Positions 32,219-43,088 are shown, numbered from the stretch's first letter. The stretch is DNA of 64,000 nt from Prillingera fragicola (GCA_002335605.1 BEDY01000001.1:372001-436000), one strand, 5' to 3'. Notes: generated from the sequence alone by a model not told the origin. Numbers and translations: made by a program.

Positions 32219-32641
32219 ATGGATGGAGGAGTGTAGATGGCATATGTATTATTTACTGCATCGACTCCTGGCATTGGGTGGCAATTTTGTGAACGCCAGG
32301 ATGTGTGAATCAGACCAGAAACGGGGAGGCCGGGGGCTTGGCTTGGCTATCTGCTGGGAAGGAGGGAGGAAGAAGGTTGACGAAGGTGGGGATTCGAGTA
32401 GGCAGCACTCGAATGTATCAGCATGACTCAGTCTTCATGGTGTCTCGTCTGGTTAGTTCAACAACACGAGCACCTCACGAGCACCTCCAGACGACGGCGC
32501 CAACGCCCTATCCCATCGTGCCCAATAGTCCTGCAGACTCTCGCCTCGCCTCTTACTCTCATGGTAAAACCAGTGCATCGGTCATCGCGACGGCATTGGC
32601 CATATCCTACAAGTCATCCCTCGAAGCAAGAGTGCAGGAGT
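32219..32641. other. Intergenic between convergent RRP36 and eL24
   Basis: 423 bp of 3' flanks; no gene seen. Confidence 0.6.
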
Positions 32642-33474
32642 TTAACGACCGCCCTTGGCGCCCTTGAAGGCCGACTTGGTGACCTTGGGGACGTTGGACT
32701 GGCCCTGGGGGCGGGCAGCCTTCTTGGACTCCTTGTCCTTCTTCTCGGCCTTGGCCTTGGTGATGGCGGCCTGGCGGGCAGCGGCACGGACCTCGGGCTT
32801 GGCGGTACGCTTAGCGAGGATCGAGGCGAGGTCGGCACCGACAACACCACGCTGAGAAGGTCAGTCAGTGTTGATGGACACGGGTGAAACAGAGGCCGAG
32901 AGGGGGGCGAAGCGAATTTGTGCAACGTGTTGCTTGTGCCAACAAATCGCGCCGTCCCCGACTCGCACGCTCTGCAAGCATGCAATACTAACCTGAACCT
33001 TCACGTTCTTCCTGCTGCGCTTCTTGGCGACCTCCTCGGTAACACCCTTCTTGTGCATGCGGCGGTAGACCTGGGTCCAGGCGATCTTCCTGGGGTTCTT
33101 GCGCTGGAGGAAGAGCGACTCAGACTTCGAGCCGGCGAAGCGGAAAGTCTGCAAACGTTAGTCTTGACACGGCTAGCACGTCGTATGCGGCGTGCGTCGT
33201 GCTGGCTGGCGAGCCCATCCCCTAGTCCTTCCATGCCCTCCTTCAAGCTGCGACCCAAGCAATCCTTGCCACCTCGAACTGTCCGTTCCAGCTCTCGCCG
33301 AGGCCGCTCCTGCTCGTTCCAGCTCCCGTTTTCCTCTATTCTCTCCTGCCAATGCCAGCCAGCACGCGCACGCTCGTCTTGCTTGATGCGCACCTTCGAG
33401 TCGCCACGGACGTAAGTCTTACCCCGGCCGGGGTAGACCTTGAAACCGGAAAAGTCGCAACGTTCGACGCGCAT
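32642..33474 (-). CDS. RPL24: 60S ribosomal protein eL24
   Basis: Predicted 148 residues from exons 33474-33394, 33148-32993 and 32851-32642. Cytosolic large-subunit protein. RVERCDFSGFKVYPGRGKTYVRGD, then TFRFAGSKSESLFLQRKNPRKIAWTQVYRRMHKKG and KKRSRKNVKVQRGVVGADLASILAKR match eL24 throughout. The zinc-binding cysteines of archaeal and some eukaryotic forms are partly replaced (only the first Cys remains), as in many fungi. Its introns (245 and 141 nt) are longer than those of neighbouring genes. A further intron, 33567-33475, probably lies in the 5' leader: GTGAGTATAC donor and CCATCCAG acceptor placed immediately before the ATG. Confidence 0.95.
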
Positions 33475-33927
33475 CTGGATGGGGTTAGCGAGGTGTGTTG
33501 ATGGCGAGTAGTGGGAGTAGTGTGTGTATGTCTAGAGACGACTGTACGAGTAGAAATGTATACTCACTTTTGTGTTTCCTGGCGAGTCAGTTGGTAGCAG
33601 AAGGCGAGCAAGATGTCAAGACGAGCTTGAACCGTCGTGCAGCCTGCCAGCCTGTGCCACCCCGCCAGCCCAGCCCAGCCCAGTGCCCGTCCACCCGCAG
33701 TGCCTGCACCCAGGCTGCACCAAAATCCACTCTATTCAGGGTCAATTACAGGTTTCTTAACGCCTACCGCCGATAATTTCGATCTCGGAAGCATTTATCA
33801 GATTTTGAACTCTGTACGGTGCCCCATGTCATGAGTCACTTGGGTGTGTTGTTTTTGCCACTGCAGTTTCATCACCACAGCCTACACCGCCAAGCTGCTC
33901 GCACAGCGCATAGCCCGCTCGCTCACC
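33475..33927. promoter_or_regulatory. Divergent region between eL24 and SUA5, with a likely eL24 leader intron
   Basis: 453 bp. The likely 93-nt leader intron of eL24 occupies 33567-33475. CCAGCCCAGC-type repeats lie at 33640-33690. The open frame of SUA5 extends upstream without an ATG to 33844, so a further targeting exon cannot be excluded. Confidence 0.55.
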
Positions 33928-35256
33928 ATGGTGGCCAACAAGACCCCCGTTCTTGCTTGCGACACGGCGGGGCTCGTCATTGCCAACTCGCCCGACGGTA
34001 GCCGTCTGCACGACCCACAGTTCACCGTTCCACCATCACTCAAGGCAACCCTCGACAATGCCGCAGCACACCTCCGCGCAGGTCGCACAGTCGCCTTTCC
34101 TACTGAAACAGTCTATGGTCTGGGTGCTCATTCTTTAAACCCAGAGGCTGTCGCCCGCGTGTACGCCATCAAGAAGCGTCCATCCGACAACCCGCTCATC
34201 ATGCACGTCTCGTCCCTCAACATGCTCGGCCGCCTCCTGCCAAAGGACTACAAGCTGTCGCCCGTCCACATGGAGCTCATCAACACCTTTTGGCCAGGAC
34301 CTCTCACCATGCTCTTCCCTTCGCCCAACCCTCCCCCAGCCCCAGCACCGCAGACCAACGCCATTCGTATGCCCAACCACCCGCTCGCGCTCGCGCTCAT
34401 CGCGACTGCCGACCTGCCCGTGTCCGCACCGAGTGCCAACAGTTCAGGCAGGCCATCGCCGACGCAAGCAGCACACGTAGCACACGATCTCGATGGCTCT
34501 GAGGGTCTCGGATGCATCCTCGACGGCGGTGCGTGTGGCGTGGGAGTCGAGTCGACTGTCGTCGATGTGCTCGGCTGGAAGCAAGGCGGCGGCGGCAGCG
34601 TCAACATTCTGCGCCCAGGCGGCCTGGGTGTTGAGGACGTTGCGCGTGCCGTGGCCAAGGTTGATGCAGAGCACGGCGGCAAGACCGAGATTCTCGTGCA
34701 CGGCAAGCCATGGGGCGCGGCCGCCGCGTCGTCAACCCCCACCACTCCCACCCTCGCCAAGCATAAGACCGCCGACGACCTTCCCCCCTCGACCCCAGGC
34801 ATGAAGTACAGGCACTACTCGCCGCGCATCCCCGTCTTCCTCCTTCTGCCATCCAACACCTTCTCCCGCCCACCCGTCACCTCCCCACTCACCGAGCCGA
34901 CCGCCGTCGTTGCCGCCCTTGCCAAGCGTCTAGACAAGCCCAGCCCCCGCCTCGGGTTTCTCCACTTTGACTCCTCGCCTCTCACCACCGCCCTAGCCAA
35001 CGCGGACCTCACCCGTGTCTCTCTCGGGACCGACGCGGCATCGGCCGCCCAGCACTTGTTTGGCGGCATGCTCGCCCTCGAAGGCGATGCTGGCGTGGAC
35101 GCCATCCTGATCGAAGGATGCAGCGACGCCGGCCTCGGTCTCGCCGTCATGGAACGCGTAGGCAAAGCCGTCGGCGGTGGTGGCGTCAGTGGATCCCTCG
35201 GTAACGGCGAGGTCAGCACGCCCAGCGAAGAGGGCCGTTTCTGGGTCCAGGTGTAA
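33928..35256 (+). CDS. SUA5: Threonylcarbamoyl-AMP synthase SUA5
   Basis: Intronless, 442 residues. Makes threonylcarbamoyl-AMP from threonine, bicarbonate and ATP for the t6A modification at position 37 of ANN-decoding tRNAs. YrdC domain (about 30-240): TVAFPTETVYGLGAHSLNPE, IKKRPSDNPLIMHV, FWPGPLTMLFP, AIRMPNHPLALALI, VSAPSANSSGRPSPT, VESTVVDV and ILRPGG. A linker with GMKYRHYSPRIPV joins the C-terminal Sua5 domain (about 300-430), ending LGLAVMERVGKAVGG. The first ATG is at 33928. In other fungi one gene supplies both cytosol and mitochondrion through alternative starts; here the frame upstream (YTAKLLAQRIARSL) is basic and could be such an extension, but it has no ATG. Confidence 0.95.
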   Translation: MVANKTPVLACDTAGLVIANSPDGSRLHDPQFTVPPSLKATLDNAAAHLRAGRTVAFPTETVYGLGAHSLNPEAVARVYAIKKRPSDNPLIMHVSSLNMLGRLLPKDYKLSPVHMELINTFWPGPLTMLFPSPNPPPAPAPQTNAIRMPNHPLALALIATADLPVSAPSANSSGRPSPTQAAHVAHDLDGSEGLGCILDGGACGVGVESTVVDVLGWKQGGGGSVNILRPGGLGVEDVARAVAKVDAEHGGKTEILVHGKPWGAAAASSTPTTPTLAKHKTADDLPPSTPGMKYRHYSPRIPVFLLLPSNTFSRPPVTSPLTEPTAVVAALAKRLDKPSPRLGFLHFDSSPLTTALANADLTRVSLGTDAASAAQHLFGGMLALEGDAGVDAILIEGCSDAGLGLAVMERVGKAVGGGGVSGSLGNGEVSTPSEEGRFWVQV

Positions 35257-35345
35257 CCAACCCACCACTTAGACTATTTAGAGTTACATTATTGTTGTAC
35301 ACTACACCCGCCGCTGCGGTCCATGCACCCAGTCTTCCATCATAT

Positions 35346-36553
35346 TTACTTGCTGCTTTGCCCCTTGATAGGGCTCTGAGAGCGACGCAACTCGTGCTCC
35401 AAGTTTTCCAAAAACTTGTCCGCCTCCTTTGCCTGTTTCTCAGCCCGCAGCGCAGCGACCTTTTCACTCCCACCGAGGAGCTTTGCGCGCTTCGCCTCAA
35501 CCAAAGCCCGCCGTTCGTCGACCTTCCGCTTCTTGGCCTCCTGGGCGGCACTGAGCGTTCGGCCCAAGTTGGACGCGCGTTGGCGTTCCGTCTCGGCGCG
35601 CTCGGCCTCGAGTGACGCCATCTGCTGAGCGCGGACGTCGTCATCGAGAGAGAACTGGTAGGCTCCTGCGCCGCGGACGCGGACTTCTTTCGTCGAGTCG
35701 TAGTGGTGCGCGCGCGCTTCCTTCTCGGCTTCGAGGTACTTGCGCTTGAGGACGTCGGGGTCGGGTTCATAAACTGGGAAGAAGGATTGTTCGCCGTCTG
35801 ATTGTTAGAGCTGTTGTAGGGTATGACTTACGGATCACGTTAGATTGCCTGTGGACGTCAGCACGGCTCTGAGCGGTAGACTCACTGCACCTCGGCGTAA
35901 GACGAGCTCGCTCCCGGGTCAACAAGAGGTTCCTCCTCCCTAGCCCCTCTTCCCCGCTGCTTCTCCCGCTCAGCCTTCCTCGCCTCCTTCCTCGTTCCCG
36001 TCCGCGTACGTCCCATCTCATCGACATACTCGACCTTTTCCAAGTCGTCCATGGTGTCAAACGCGTCGTCGTCAGCCCACCGCGGCTTGGCAGCGACAGC
36101 CGACTCGTCCACGTCCGACGAGTGATCTGACCAGTCGTCGTCCTCTTCCCGCTTCCGCTCAAACTATCGTCAGCTTGGCCAACACAGCCAACTCACATCA
36201 ATAGCAGCCTCGGCGAGTTCGCGCTCCGAGATGCCAGAATAGTCACCCCTGGCCATCTGCTCATACTTGCGCGCCTTGGCCTCCATGATGGCCCGGCGCT
36301 GCTCGTCGCTCGGCCCCGACCCATCGTCAGCAAAGTGCCTTTGCTTGGCGTCGTTTCGCGCTTCCCGCGCTAAACGCTTCACAAGCCCAGGCGAGGGGCG
36401 CATGAACGGGTCCTTGACCTTGGCGACCTCTTTCGGCTTGCGAGCACCGCGGACCGCCGTCTTGCCCTCCTTTGCGAAGCGGTCGGCGTGTTCTGCCGTG
36501 ATTGCTTTGAGCTCTAGGAGAGAGCCCTGGGAGATGTGGGAGGGGCCAGCCAT
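35346..36553 (-). CDS. CCDC174: CCDC174-like nuclear coiled-coil protein
   Basis: Predicted 367 residues from exons 36553-36197, 36163-35886, 35848-35832 and 35797-35346; the third exon is a 17-nt micro-exon. SSLLELKA-type start (GSLLELKAITAEHADRFAKEGK), a middle acidic region with YVDEMGRTRTGTRKEAR, then HHYDSTKEVRVRGAGAYQFSLDDDVRAQQMASLEAERAETERQR, which is the DUF4078 signature of human CCDC174, and a charged C-terminal helix. CCDC174 interacts with exon-junction and spliceosome factors in animals; the fungal role is inferred. The micro-exon is supported by exact donor and acceptor sites and by conserved reading through VQQSNVIRHGEQ. Confidence 0.85.
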
Positions 36554-36900
36554 GATTGTGCGGTTGCGGCTGAGGGCAGGGGGATTGTTGACGACGAACT
36601 ACCTCCACTTTGGTGTGTCGCTGGGTGGCAAACGAGTGTGCCAGAGTGCCACGAGGCGGACATTGACAATTGCCGGGGGTGGTCGCTATGTCATTTGATT
36701 CCGTCCTGGGTGTCTGCCAGCCAGGCTGGGTGCGCCGGCTGGTTGTGGTGCACGCTAAGCCACCCTGGGTGCACGACAGTTGGTGCCGCTGTGCCCCACC
36801 CACCCACACTGGCGTCTTCTCTCGCCTCGTGCCGCATCCCCCTTCTCCTTCCTCACTCTCCATCCCCCTTCCACTACCCCCCCTTTACTCAATAACAACA
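36554..36900. promoter_or_regulatory. Divergent promoter between CCDC174 and the glycine-rich RNA-binding gene
   Basis: 347 bp. A strong CT-rich leader (36815-36900) precedes the plus-strand ATG, as expected for a highly expressed gene. Confidence 0.6.
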
Positions 36901-38479
36901 ATGTCTGCTGCCAAGGTTTACGTCGGTGCGTAACGTAACCCTCCTCCCTCCCCCAATGAGACGCCGACAGTCGGGTGCATGCCCAAAAATGTGTGAAAAC
37001 ATCGGGGGACAGCCCTTCTCTTCGACGTCACCAATGGGAAAGAGGGCGAGAGCGCAGCTTTGCTTCCAGGAGACAACCTAGCTTCTCCTTCTCTCGCCCA
37101 ATGCATCCATCCATTCGTCTACCGCGTCGTTGAACAGCCCGCCGGCCCGTGGTCGTCTCTTGTTTGTTGTCTGGTCCTGACTCTGGGTTCTTTGTCCCGT
37201 AATCATTAGGTAACCTCTCGTGGAACACTACGGATGAGGTTCTCCACCAGGTTCGCATTATTTCTTCTCTGCTCGTGATAGCTTTGCTTATACTGTCGGT
37301 TTCTTCTCTTGTGTTGTCTGCACATTCTCAATCTCGGTCTCGTCTCGTCTCGTCTCTCGCGTCGCGTCTCGTCTTCTGTCAACATCTATTGTCGTCTTTC
37401 GTCTGGTGTCGGTCTCGTCTTTGGTCTCGTCTCTCGTCTGGTCTCGTCTCGTCTGCTGCGCGTCGCATCTCCGTCTGGCTCTTCGTCATTAACCCTGGCT
37501 CGGCTGTCTTTGGTGGCTTGAAAATAACTTTGTCTCTCGCTGGATCCATTGTTTCCTAACAGACCTTTGCCGCCTACGGCCAGGTCCTCGACTACATCGT
37601 CATGAAGGACCGTGAGACCGGCCGCTCGCGCGGTTTCGGCTTCGTCGTGTGTATCAGCGCGTCACAAGGGCGTGAGAAGTGTTACTAACAAGTCTCTCAG
37701 ACCTACGGCACCCAGGCCGAGGCCGAGGCTGCCATCAACGCCATGAACGAGCAGGAGCTCGACGGCCGTCGCGTCCGTGTCAACATGGCCAACTCGAAGC
37801 CCGCTGGCGGTGGCTACGGTGGTGGCTACGGCTCGGGTTACGGTGGTGGCCAGGGCGGCTACGGCGGTGGCCAGGGTGGCTACGGCGGCGGCCAGGGTGG
37901 CTACGGTGGCGGCGGCTACGGTGGCGGCCAGGGTGGCTACGGTGGTGGCTACGGCGGCCAGCAGGGCTACGCCCAGCAGGGCGGCTACCAGCAGGGCGGT
38001 TACGGCGGCCAGCAGGGTGGCTACGGTGGTTGTGAGTTGACGCGTTACGATTTCAAGTTTTACTCTAACGAGTAGCAGACGGCGGCCAGCAGGGCGGCTA
38101 CCAGCAGGGCTACGGTGGCGAGCAGGGTGGTGAGTTCTTTTCCCGAGGGTAGCCTCTTGGCCCGTCTGATCGCGTTCTCCTTCGTGTCCCCGTTCTCAAT
38201 GTCTCGTCTCTCAATTGTCCGGTCTCCGTTCTCAATCATTCTGTCAACCCTTCCGATCTCGCGCCTCTTGTTTCCAAACTACTCTCGCCTCTCTCGTTCT
38301 CCGTCTCGTCTTCTTCGTTTCGTTTCTCTAGGCTACCCCGCCGCTGCTCCTCCCCAGTCTCAGCAGAGCTACGGCAGCTACGGCGGTGCATACCCTTTCC
38401 GTTTGCCACTCGAGAACAACTAGCTGACACTATCACAGGCCAGCAGGGCGGCCAGGGCGGCTACGGCGGCCAGTACTAA
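36901..38479 (+). CDS. Glycine-rich RNA-binding protein (single RRM)
   Basis: Predicted 208 residues from seven exons: 36901-36925, 37210-37250, 37563-37646, 37701-38031, 38079-38129, 38332-38385 and 38439-38479. One RRM with RNP2 KVYVGNLSWN and RNP1 RSRGFGFVTY, then a GGYGGGQGGY-type low-complexity domain rich in Gly, Gln and Tyr, ending GGQY. Such proteins bind RNA and form condensates, often in cold or stress responses. Introns 1 and 2 (284 and 312 nt) and 5 (202 nt) are several times longer than those of nearby genes and are filled with GTCTC/TCTCG repeats, which also appear in the 3' flank. Alternative splicing of the Gly/Gln-rich tail is plausible because the last exons are short. All junctions keep the frame. 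Confidence 0.88.
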
Positions 38480-39056
38480 GCTGCTCGCTGTTCGGACCAC
38501 TTGACCGCACACTTTCTGTATCCAGTCTCTGCTCCGTTTCCGTCGTCTTAGCTGTTTGAATCGTCAAGTCACCAAGTTTCCCAAAGTTCCCAAGTCTCGT
38601 CTGTCCCTTCGACTCGCCTATCTGCGTTACCTCATCTCTCCTGTCTTTCTTCTCTTGCCTGGCTCGAATCCGTCATTTTCCCGACCCGACTCTCAGACTC
38701 GTCTCTCTGTCGCATCCTTTTACCTGGTCTCGAATGCGCTGTGGGTTTCCCATAGTTAGAAAACATCCCTCTCGTGTACTAGATGGCCTGTTTCGTCTTC
38801 CTCAGCGCGCGCGTGTCAGCCTGGACACCCTCCTATCCTTCCCCTTCCCCGCGATCGAATGCATCAGATGTGCAAAGTGCAGCAGAGCGAGCGTAGCGAG
38901 GCGGCGAGGCGTAGCGAGCGTCAAGCATTAAGTACTAACATATGATCGTCTCATCTTTGTCTATAGGTGTAGTCGTACAGAGAGAATGCTGCATATCCCT
39001 AGACATATCGCACTGATCATCAGCGACCCTTCAGCGCACCAGCGCACCACTCACGA
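38480..39056. other. 3' flank of the glycine-rich gene and 3' end of the next minus-strand gene
   Basis: 577 bp. Rich in GTCTC/CTCGTCT motifs to about 38770, like the introns of the gene to the left. A GAGCG/AGCGAG direct-repeat cluster (GAGCGAGCGTAGCGAGGCGG type) occurs at 38884-38921. Confidence 0.6.
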
Positions 39057-39290
39057 TCACTGCCAATAAGCCCACACGACCGCCGCCCATGCCCCCCACA
39101 CAGCAATCCACCCAGCCTTGACCAACGGCCGAGGGTCGTCCGACGACCGTCCGACATTGGCGTTCCCGTTGTGGTACACCCGGTCTTGAGGCTCGAGCAC
39201 CGTGATTGTCTCGTACACGTCGCGCTCCCTGCGATGTCCGTTCACGGTCGACACGATCGTGGTCTTGATGCGCTCTGTCGTGACCATCAT
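39057..39290 (-). CDS. Small tail-anchored membrane protein
   Basis: 77 residues from ATG 39290, single exon. Charged N-terminal region (MVTTERIKTTIVSTVNGHRRERDVYETITV) followed by a C-terminal hydrophobic Trp-rich segment (GWIAVWGAWAAVVWAYW) ending one residue before the stop. The layout is that of a tail-anchored or small integral protein. I do not recognise the family. It could be an ORF without function, but the clean topology and the presence of a promoter-like stretch before it favour a gene. Confidence 0.45.
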   Translation of the reverse strand: MMVTTERIKTTIVSTVNGHRRERDVYETITVLEPQDRVYHNGNANVGRSSDDPRPLVKAGWIAVWGAWAAVVWAYWQ

Positions 39291-39670
39291 ACGTAGCTGT
39301 GAGCTGTGGCGACACGAATGAGGTGGGCGAAACGATAGAGTGGCGAGACTAGCTAGCTCGCTCGCACAAGCACTGTACCTTCTCACGATCTGGGGTTCTT
39401 TTGTTGACAAGGCAGGAATGATTCCCAGGCCTCCCCAGAGTATGAGCAACAGTTCGAGCGAGCGGTCATTGAATGCCGAATGTCGTCGGGTGGTGCCTGG
39501 GCCTGGGCGGTGGATTCATGACGCACACGTGCAGACATCGCGTACAGAATTTCTGTCAACAACTGCTTTCACAACTTGTTGTTCAAGTCGCAAGCTCACC
39601 AGGACGCGGCCATTTCCTCTCGCTGCCTCTCCCCCTCAACCCCTATACCCTCTTCAGTCCTGATCGTCTC
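39291..39670. other. Divergent region before YEA4
   Basis: 380 bp without recognised coding sequence; a C/T-rich leader at 39600-39665 precedes the YEA4 ATG. Confidence 0.6.
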
Positions 39671-41327
39671 ATGGCCGACCGCGGTTTCCTAGGAGCCATC
39701 GCCGAATCGGCCGCTGCCGAATGGGTCGCCATCTTGTCGCTCGTTTTTGGCGGCTGCTGCTCGTACGCTGCTCTGCGGTAGAGACTTTGCTGACAACCAG
39801 TAACGTTTGGGCACTCGAGGCTGTGCTCAAACACTATCCCTCGTCAGGTGCGTGAGCTCATCGCTCGGTGGTGGCGACTCGGCGCACCGGTCGCCGGACG
39901 CACGGACAGCGTCCGGATCGGTTGCCGACGGCCCCGAGCTGAGCACTCCGACACAGCGCAGGTACTGATTTGAGCAGGAACGTTTCTCACATTTGCGCAA
40001 TTCCTCTACGTCGCGCTCCAGACTATTGGCGGGCAGGTCTACTTTCGCAAGGGCTCGGCGATTCCGCGATGGCGCAAGAACGAGGTGCCTATCCGGAGAT
40101 GGATGGTGCAGGTCGTTCTGTTCTTTGCCGTCAGCTTGAGTATGTCGGTTGCGACGAGGTGGAGCCGCCACTGACACCGGCAGTGAACAACTACGCGTTC
40201 GGGCTCAAGGTGAGGTGGAGGCTGGCCGTGTGCTGACGAGACGACAGATTCCTGTCACGGTCCACATCATCTTCCGTAGTGGAGGTGAGTTTGCCGCGCT
40301 GGGTGCGCTAATGCCAGGTCTCTGCGTGTCCATGATTACGGGTTACTTTATGGGTGGCAAGCGTTACTCGCTCGGTCAAGTGGTATGTGGCACTGGCGGC
40401 GTGAACGATGACTTACTCCTCAGAGCGCTGGTGTCCTCATCACCGCTGGGATCATTCTTGCAACAATATCAGCCCCCAAGCCTCCTCGTCGCTCTCCGCG
40501 AGTCAGCACTACGGGTACAGCGGCGGAGAAGGAGGAGTGGATGCCCGAGAGCATCCAGTATGTCGCTGGCATTGGCCTTCTCTCTGCGGCACTCTTCCTC
40601 TCTGCCTGGCTGGGACTGTGGCAGGAGGCGACGTACAAGAAGTACGGCAATAAGTGGCGGGAGGCTCTCTTCTACTGCGTAAGCACCGCATATCTTGAGC
40701 AGTAGCTAACGCCCGAAGCACTTTCTCTCACTCCCCTTCTTCCTCCCCATGTACTCCAACCTGCGTACCACGTTTGACGCCTACGCTTCCTCCCCGACCA
40801 TCACACTGCTGGCGCTCCCGACACCGGAGATTGCCTTCTTCAGTCCCGTGGACGACACGAAGCGCGAGCTCGTGCGGTGGCGCCAGCTCGCCGTCCCCGG
40901 CGCACTGTTCGCGTTGCTCGTCAACGTCGTCACTCAGGGATTGTGCATCCGGGGCGTGAATCGCCTCACGACTGTAAGTGCGTGTGGGTATCGTAGAGCT
41001 GACAACAGCGCGTGTCGTCGACAACGGTGAATCTCATTCTTACGCTGCGCAAGGCGACGTCCCTGGCCATCTCGGTGTGGTACTACGGTAGTGGCGCTTC
41101 GCTGGGTCTTGTCATCGGTGGTGCCATGGTCCTTGGTATGTGCGTCGGGAGCTGCCTCAGCTAACGCCACAGGTGGAACAATGATATACTCCATGGCGCC
41201 GCCGCCCACGATCGCTCACAAGCAGAAGGACAGCGACAACGACATGCTCGACAACAGCCCAAGCGTCACCAGCACGACAACTGCCACATCCGTCCGCAAC
41301 CCCTTGACAAGCACCCGCCAACGCTAG
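39671..41327 (+). CDS. YEA4: UDP-N-acetylglucosamine transporter (YEA4 / SLC35B4 family)
   Basis: Predicted 406 residues from ten exons: 39671-39762, 39801-39847, 39978-40139, 40184-40209, 40248-40284, 40318-40382, 40424-40678, 40719-40973, 41009-41135 and 41173-41327. Multi-span nucleotide-sugar transporter of the ER or Golgi; in yeast Yea4 imports UDP-GlcNAc and is linked to chitin synthesis. Family motifs: FGGCCSNVWALE, TFLTFAQFLYVALQT, LMNNYAFGLKIPVTVHIIFRSGG, MITGYFMGGKRYSLGQ, GLLSAALFLSAWLGLWQE, and NLILTLRKATSLAISVWYYGS. About ten hydrophobic segments. The first donor was set at 39763 because this restores the conserved CCSNV; a donor 15 nt later would leave a 23-nt intron. The cytosolic tail is Ser/Thr rich. 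Confidence 0.93.
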
Positions 41328-41400
41328 CCCATAGCCCCCTCCATACCTCTCATGTCTTGGTGTAGAACAGTGCATGCAACTATGATAACGCCGACCCCAA

Positions 41401-42958
41401 CTACCTGCGGGCCTTTCCACGCGGCCTCTCGGACACGACCATCTTGTTGCCGTCCCTGTCCTTGGGGCGGCGCGTACGGAAGCCCTTGAGCACACCCTGT
41501 GCCGAGCGCGGCTGCTGGTTACCCTTGCTCTTACCACGTCCACCACCGTGCGGGTGGTCACAAGCATTCATCGCGACTCCGCGCACTTTAGGACGCTTGC
41601 CGAGCCACCTGTTGCGGCCGGCCTTGCCGATCGAGCGCTGCTGGTGCTCCTTGCTGGGCGGGGTTAGTATAGAGAAAGACGAGGGAAGGTGATTCTGCTA
41701 ATGCAGAGATCGCGAGACTCACTTGCTGACAACACCAATGGTAGCAACACACGCGGGCTCGAGACGGCGCACCTCGCCACTCTGGAGCCTGACGAGCACG
41801 GAACCCTGCTTGCGCTGGCGTGTGCCATCGGGGGCGAGCTGGCCGCCCATGGTGAGGACCTCGGCACCACCGAGAGCCTGTCCCGATCCGTCGTGGTGGG
41901 CAACGACCTGGCCAAAGGTGCCTGCCGAGCGGCAGAGCTGCATGCGGCCATCCGGGTTGGTGGAAATGTTGTGGATGGTGGTTCCGGGGGGGATGAGCGA
42001 GAGGGGGAGCACGTTTCCGGGCTTGAGGGTAAAGGTACGCAGTAAACCGAGCGCACGGCTTGCCGTCGAGTGAATGTCGGCGCTGACGGCGAGTCCCTCC
42101 TTGGCAGCGTCGGCGGCCGCCTTGGCGGGGTCGATCCAGCCCTCAACGAGTCCATCGGGAATGCCACCCCGGAACGACTGAACAGTGTCGCCAGCGCGCA
42201 GTCCATCAGGTGCGAGAATGTAGCTCCAGCCACCCTTGACCTCGTTTCGTGCAATGCGCTTGGTGGCATCGCCGCCCGGAAGCTCACTCTCGATCTCGGC
42301 AAGAGCAGCTCCCTCATCGGCGCTCAACTTCTTGAGGCTGGCGCCGCGGCGGTGGAGAAGCGCAATGTGGCCACTACGTCCCGGGTCGTACTCGACACGT
42401 ACAACGTCGTGGATACCGGCCTCGTGACGGTAAAAGTCGACAATACGGAGACGCTGCTTGTGACCACCACCGATACCGCGGTTCACGACACGGCCACTGT
42501 TGTTACGACCTCCCTTGCGGCGCAACGCAATGGTAAGCTCGCGCAAAGGATCGCCCTGGTAAAGATGGGGGTGGAAGGGGTGAACAAGATGACGAAGTCC
42601 CTGCTTGTGTTAGCATGTCTGTACGAGTGTTGTTCATCCCCCGGCCGTGCTTTGACAGAAAGAGCCACAGCTGACGCGCAAAGGTCACATAACGCGCGCG
42701 GCGTGCAGTGCCCCATCTCCCACTTACAGGAATCTTAGGGAAACCCGGTCCGGTGTAGCGCTTCATGATAACATCGTTGGAGATCTTGGGCGGGGGAGGT
42801 CCACCAAAGAGCATGTCGGCTTCGCTGCTCGCAGACCCCGTGGGCTCTGTAGGAGTGGCGTAAGTGCGCGCGCGCGCGAGGAGTGAGGGCACCGCGCGCG
42901 ACGTCGACGCCAAGGCGGGCCGGCTCACGCGGAGCGCGTGTGCGGTCCTCGAGAGCAT
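41401..42958 (-). CDS. RML2: Mitochondrial ribosomal protein uL2m
   Basis: Predicted 453 residues from exons 42958-42728, 42600-41723 and 41653-41401. Large-subunit protein at the peptidyl-transferase centre of the mitochondrial ribosome. The N-terminus is Arg/Ser/Ala rich ([28 protein letters not shown]), a mitochondrial presequence. Core: [75 protein letters not shown], and the C-terminal [33 protein letters not shown] with the conserved His of uL2. A longer than usual insertion lies between LPGGDATKR and the GWSYI block. Divergent from TSC13 with 283 bp between ATGs. Confidence 0.95.
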
Positions 42959-43075
42959 GCTGAGGGGTGTGGTGTAGAGTGGTGAGGAGTCGAGTGAGCT
43001 ACATCCCAGTACTGCACCCGAAATTGGCCGTCTCAAGAAAAAGAAACGGGAGTATTTTGGCCTAATGAGCAGAAA

Positions 43076-43088
43076 GCTAATCCAATTA
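43076..43088. promoter_or_regulatory. Shared 13-mer GCTAATCCAATTA (copy 1)
   Basis: Lies between the divergent uL2m and TSC13 genes, about 120 bp upstream of the uL2m ATG. The identical 13-mer in reverse orientation occurs upstream of OMA1. It contains a CCAAT box, the core bound by the HAP/NF-Y complex that activates respiratory genes in fungi; binding is inference. Confidence 0.5.

Noticed and set aside
39763..39800. 23-nt intron (39778-39800) in YEA4
   Set aside because: An upstream donor at 39763 gives a 38-nt intron and restores the conserved CCSNV motif.
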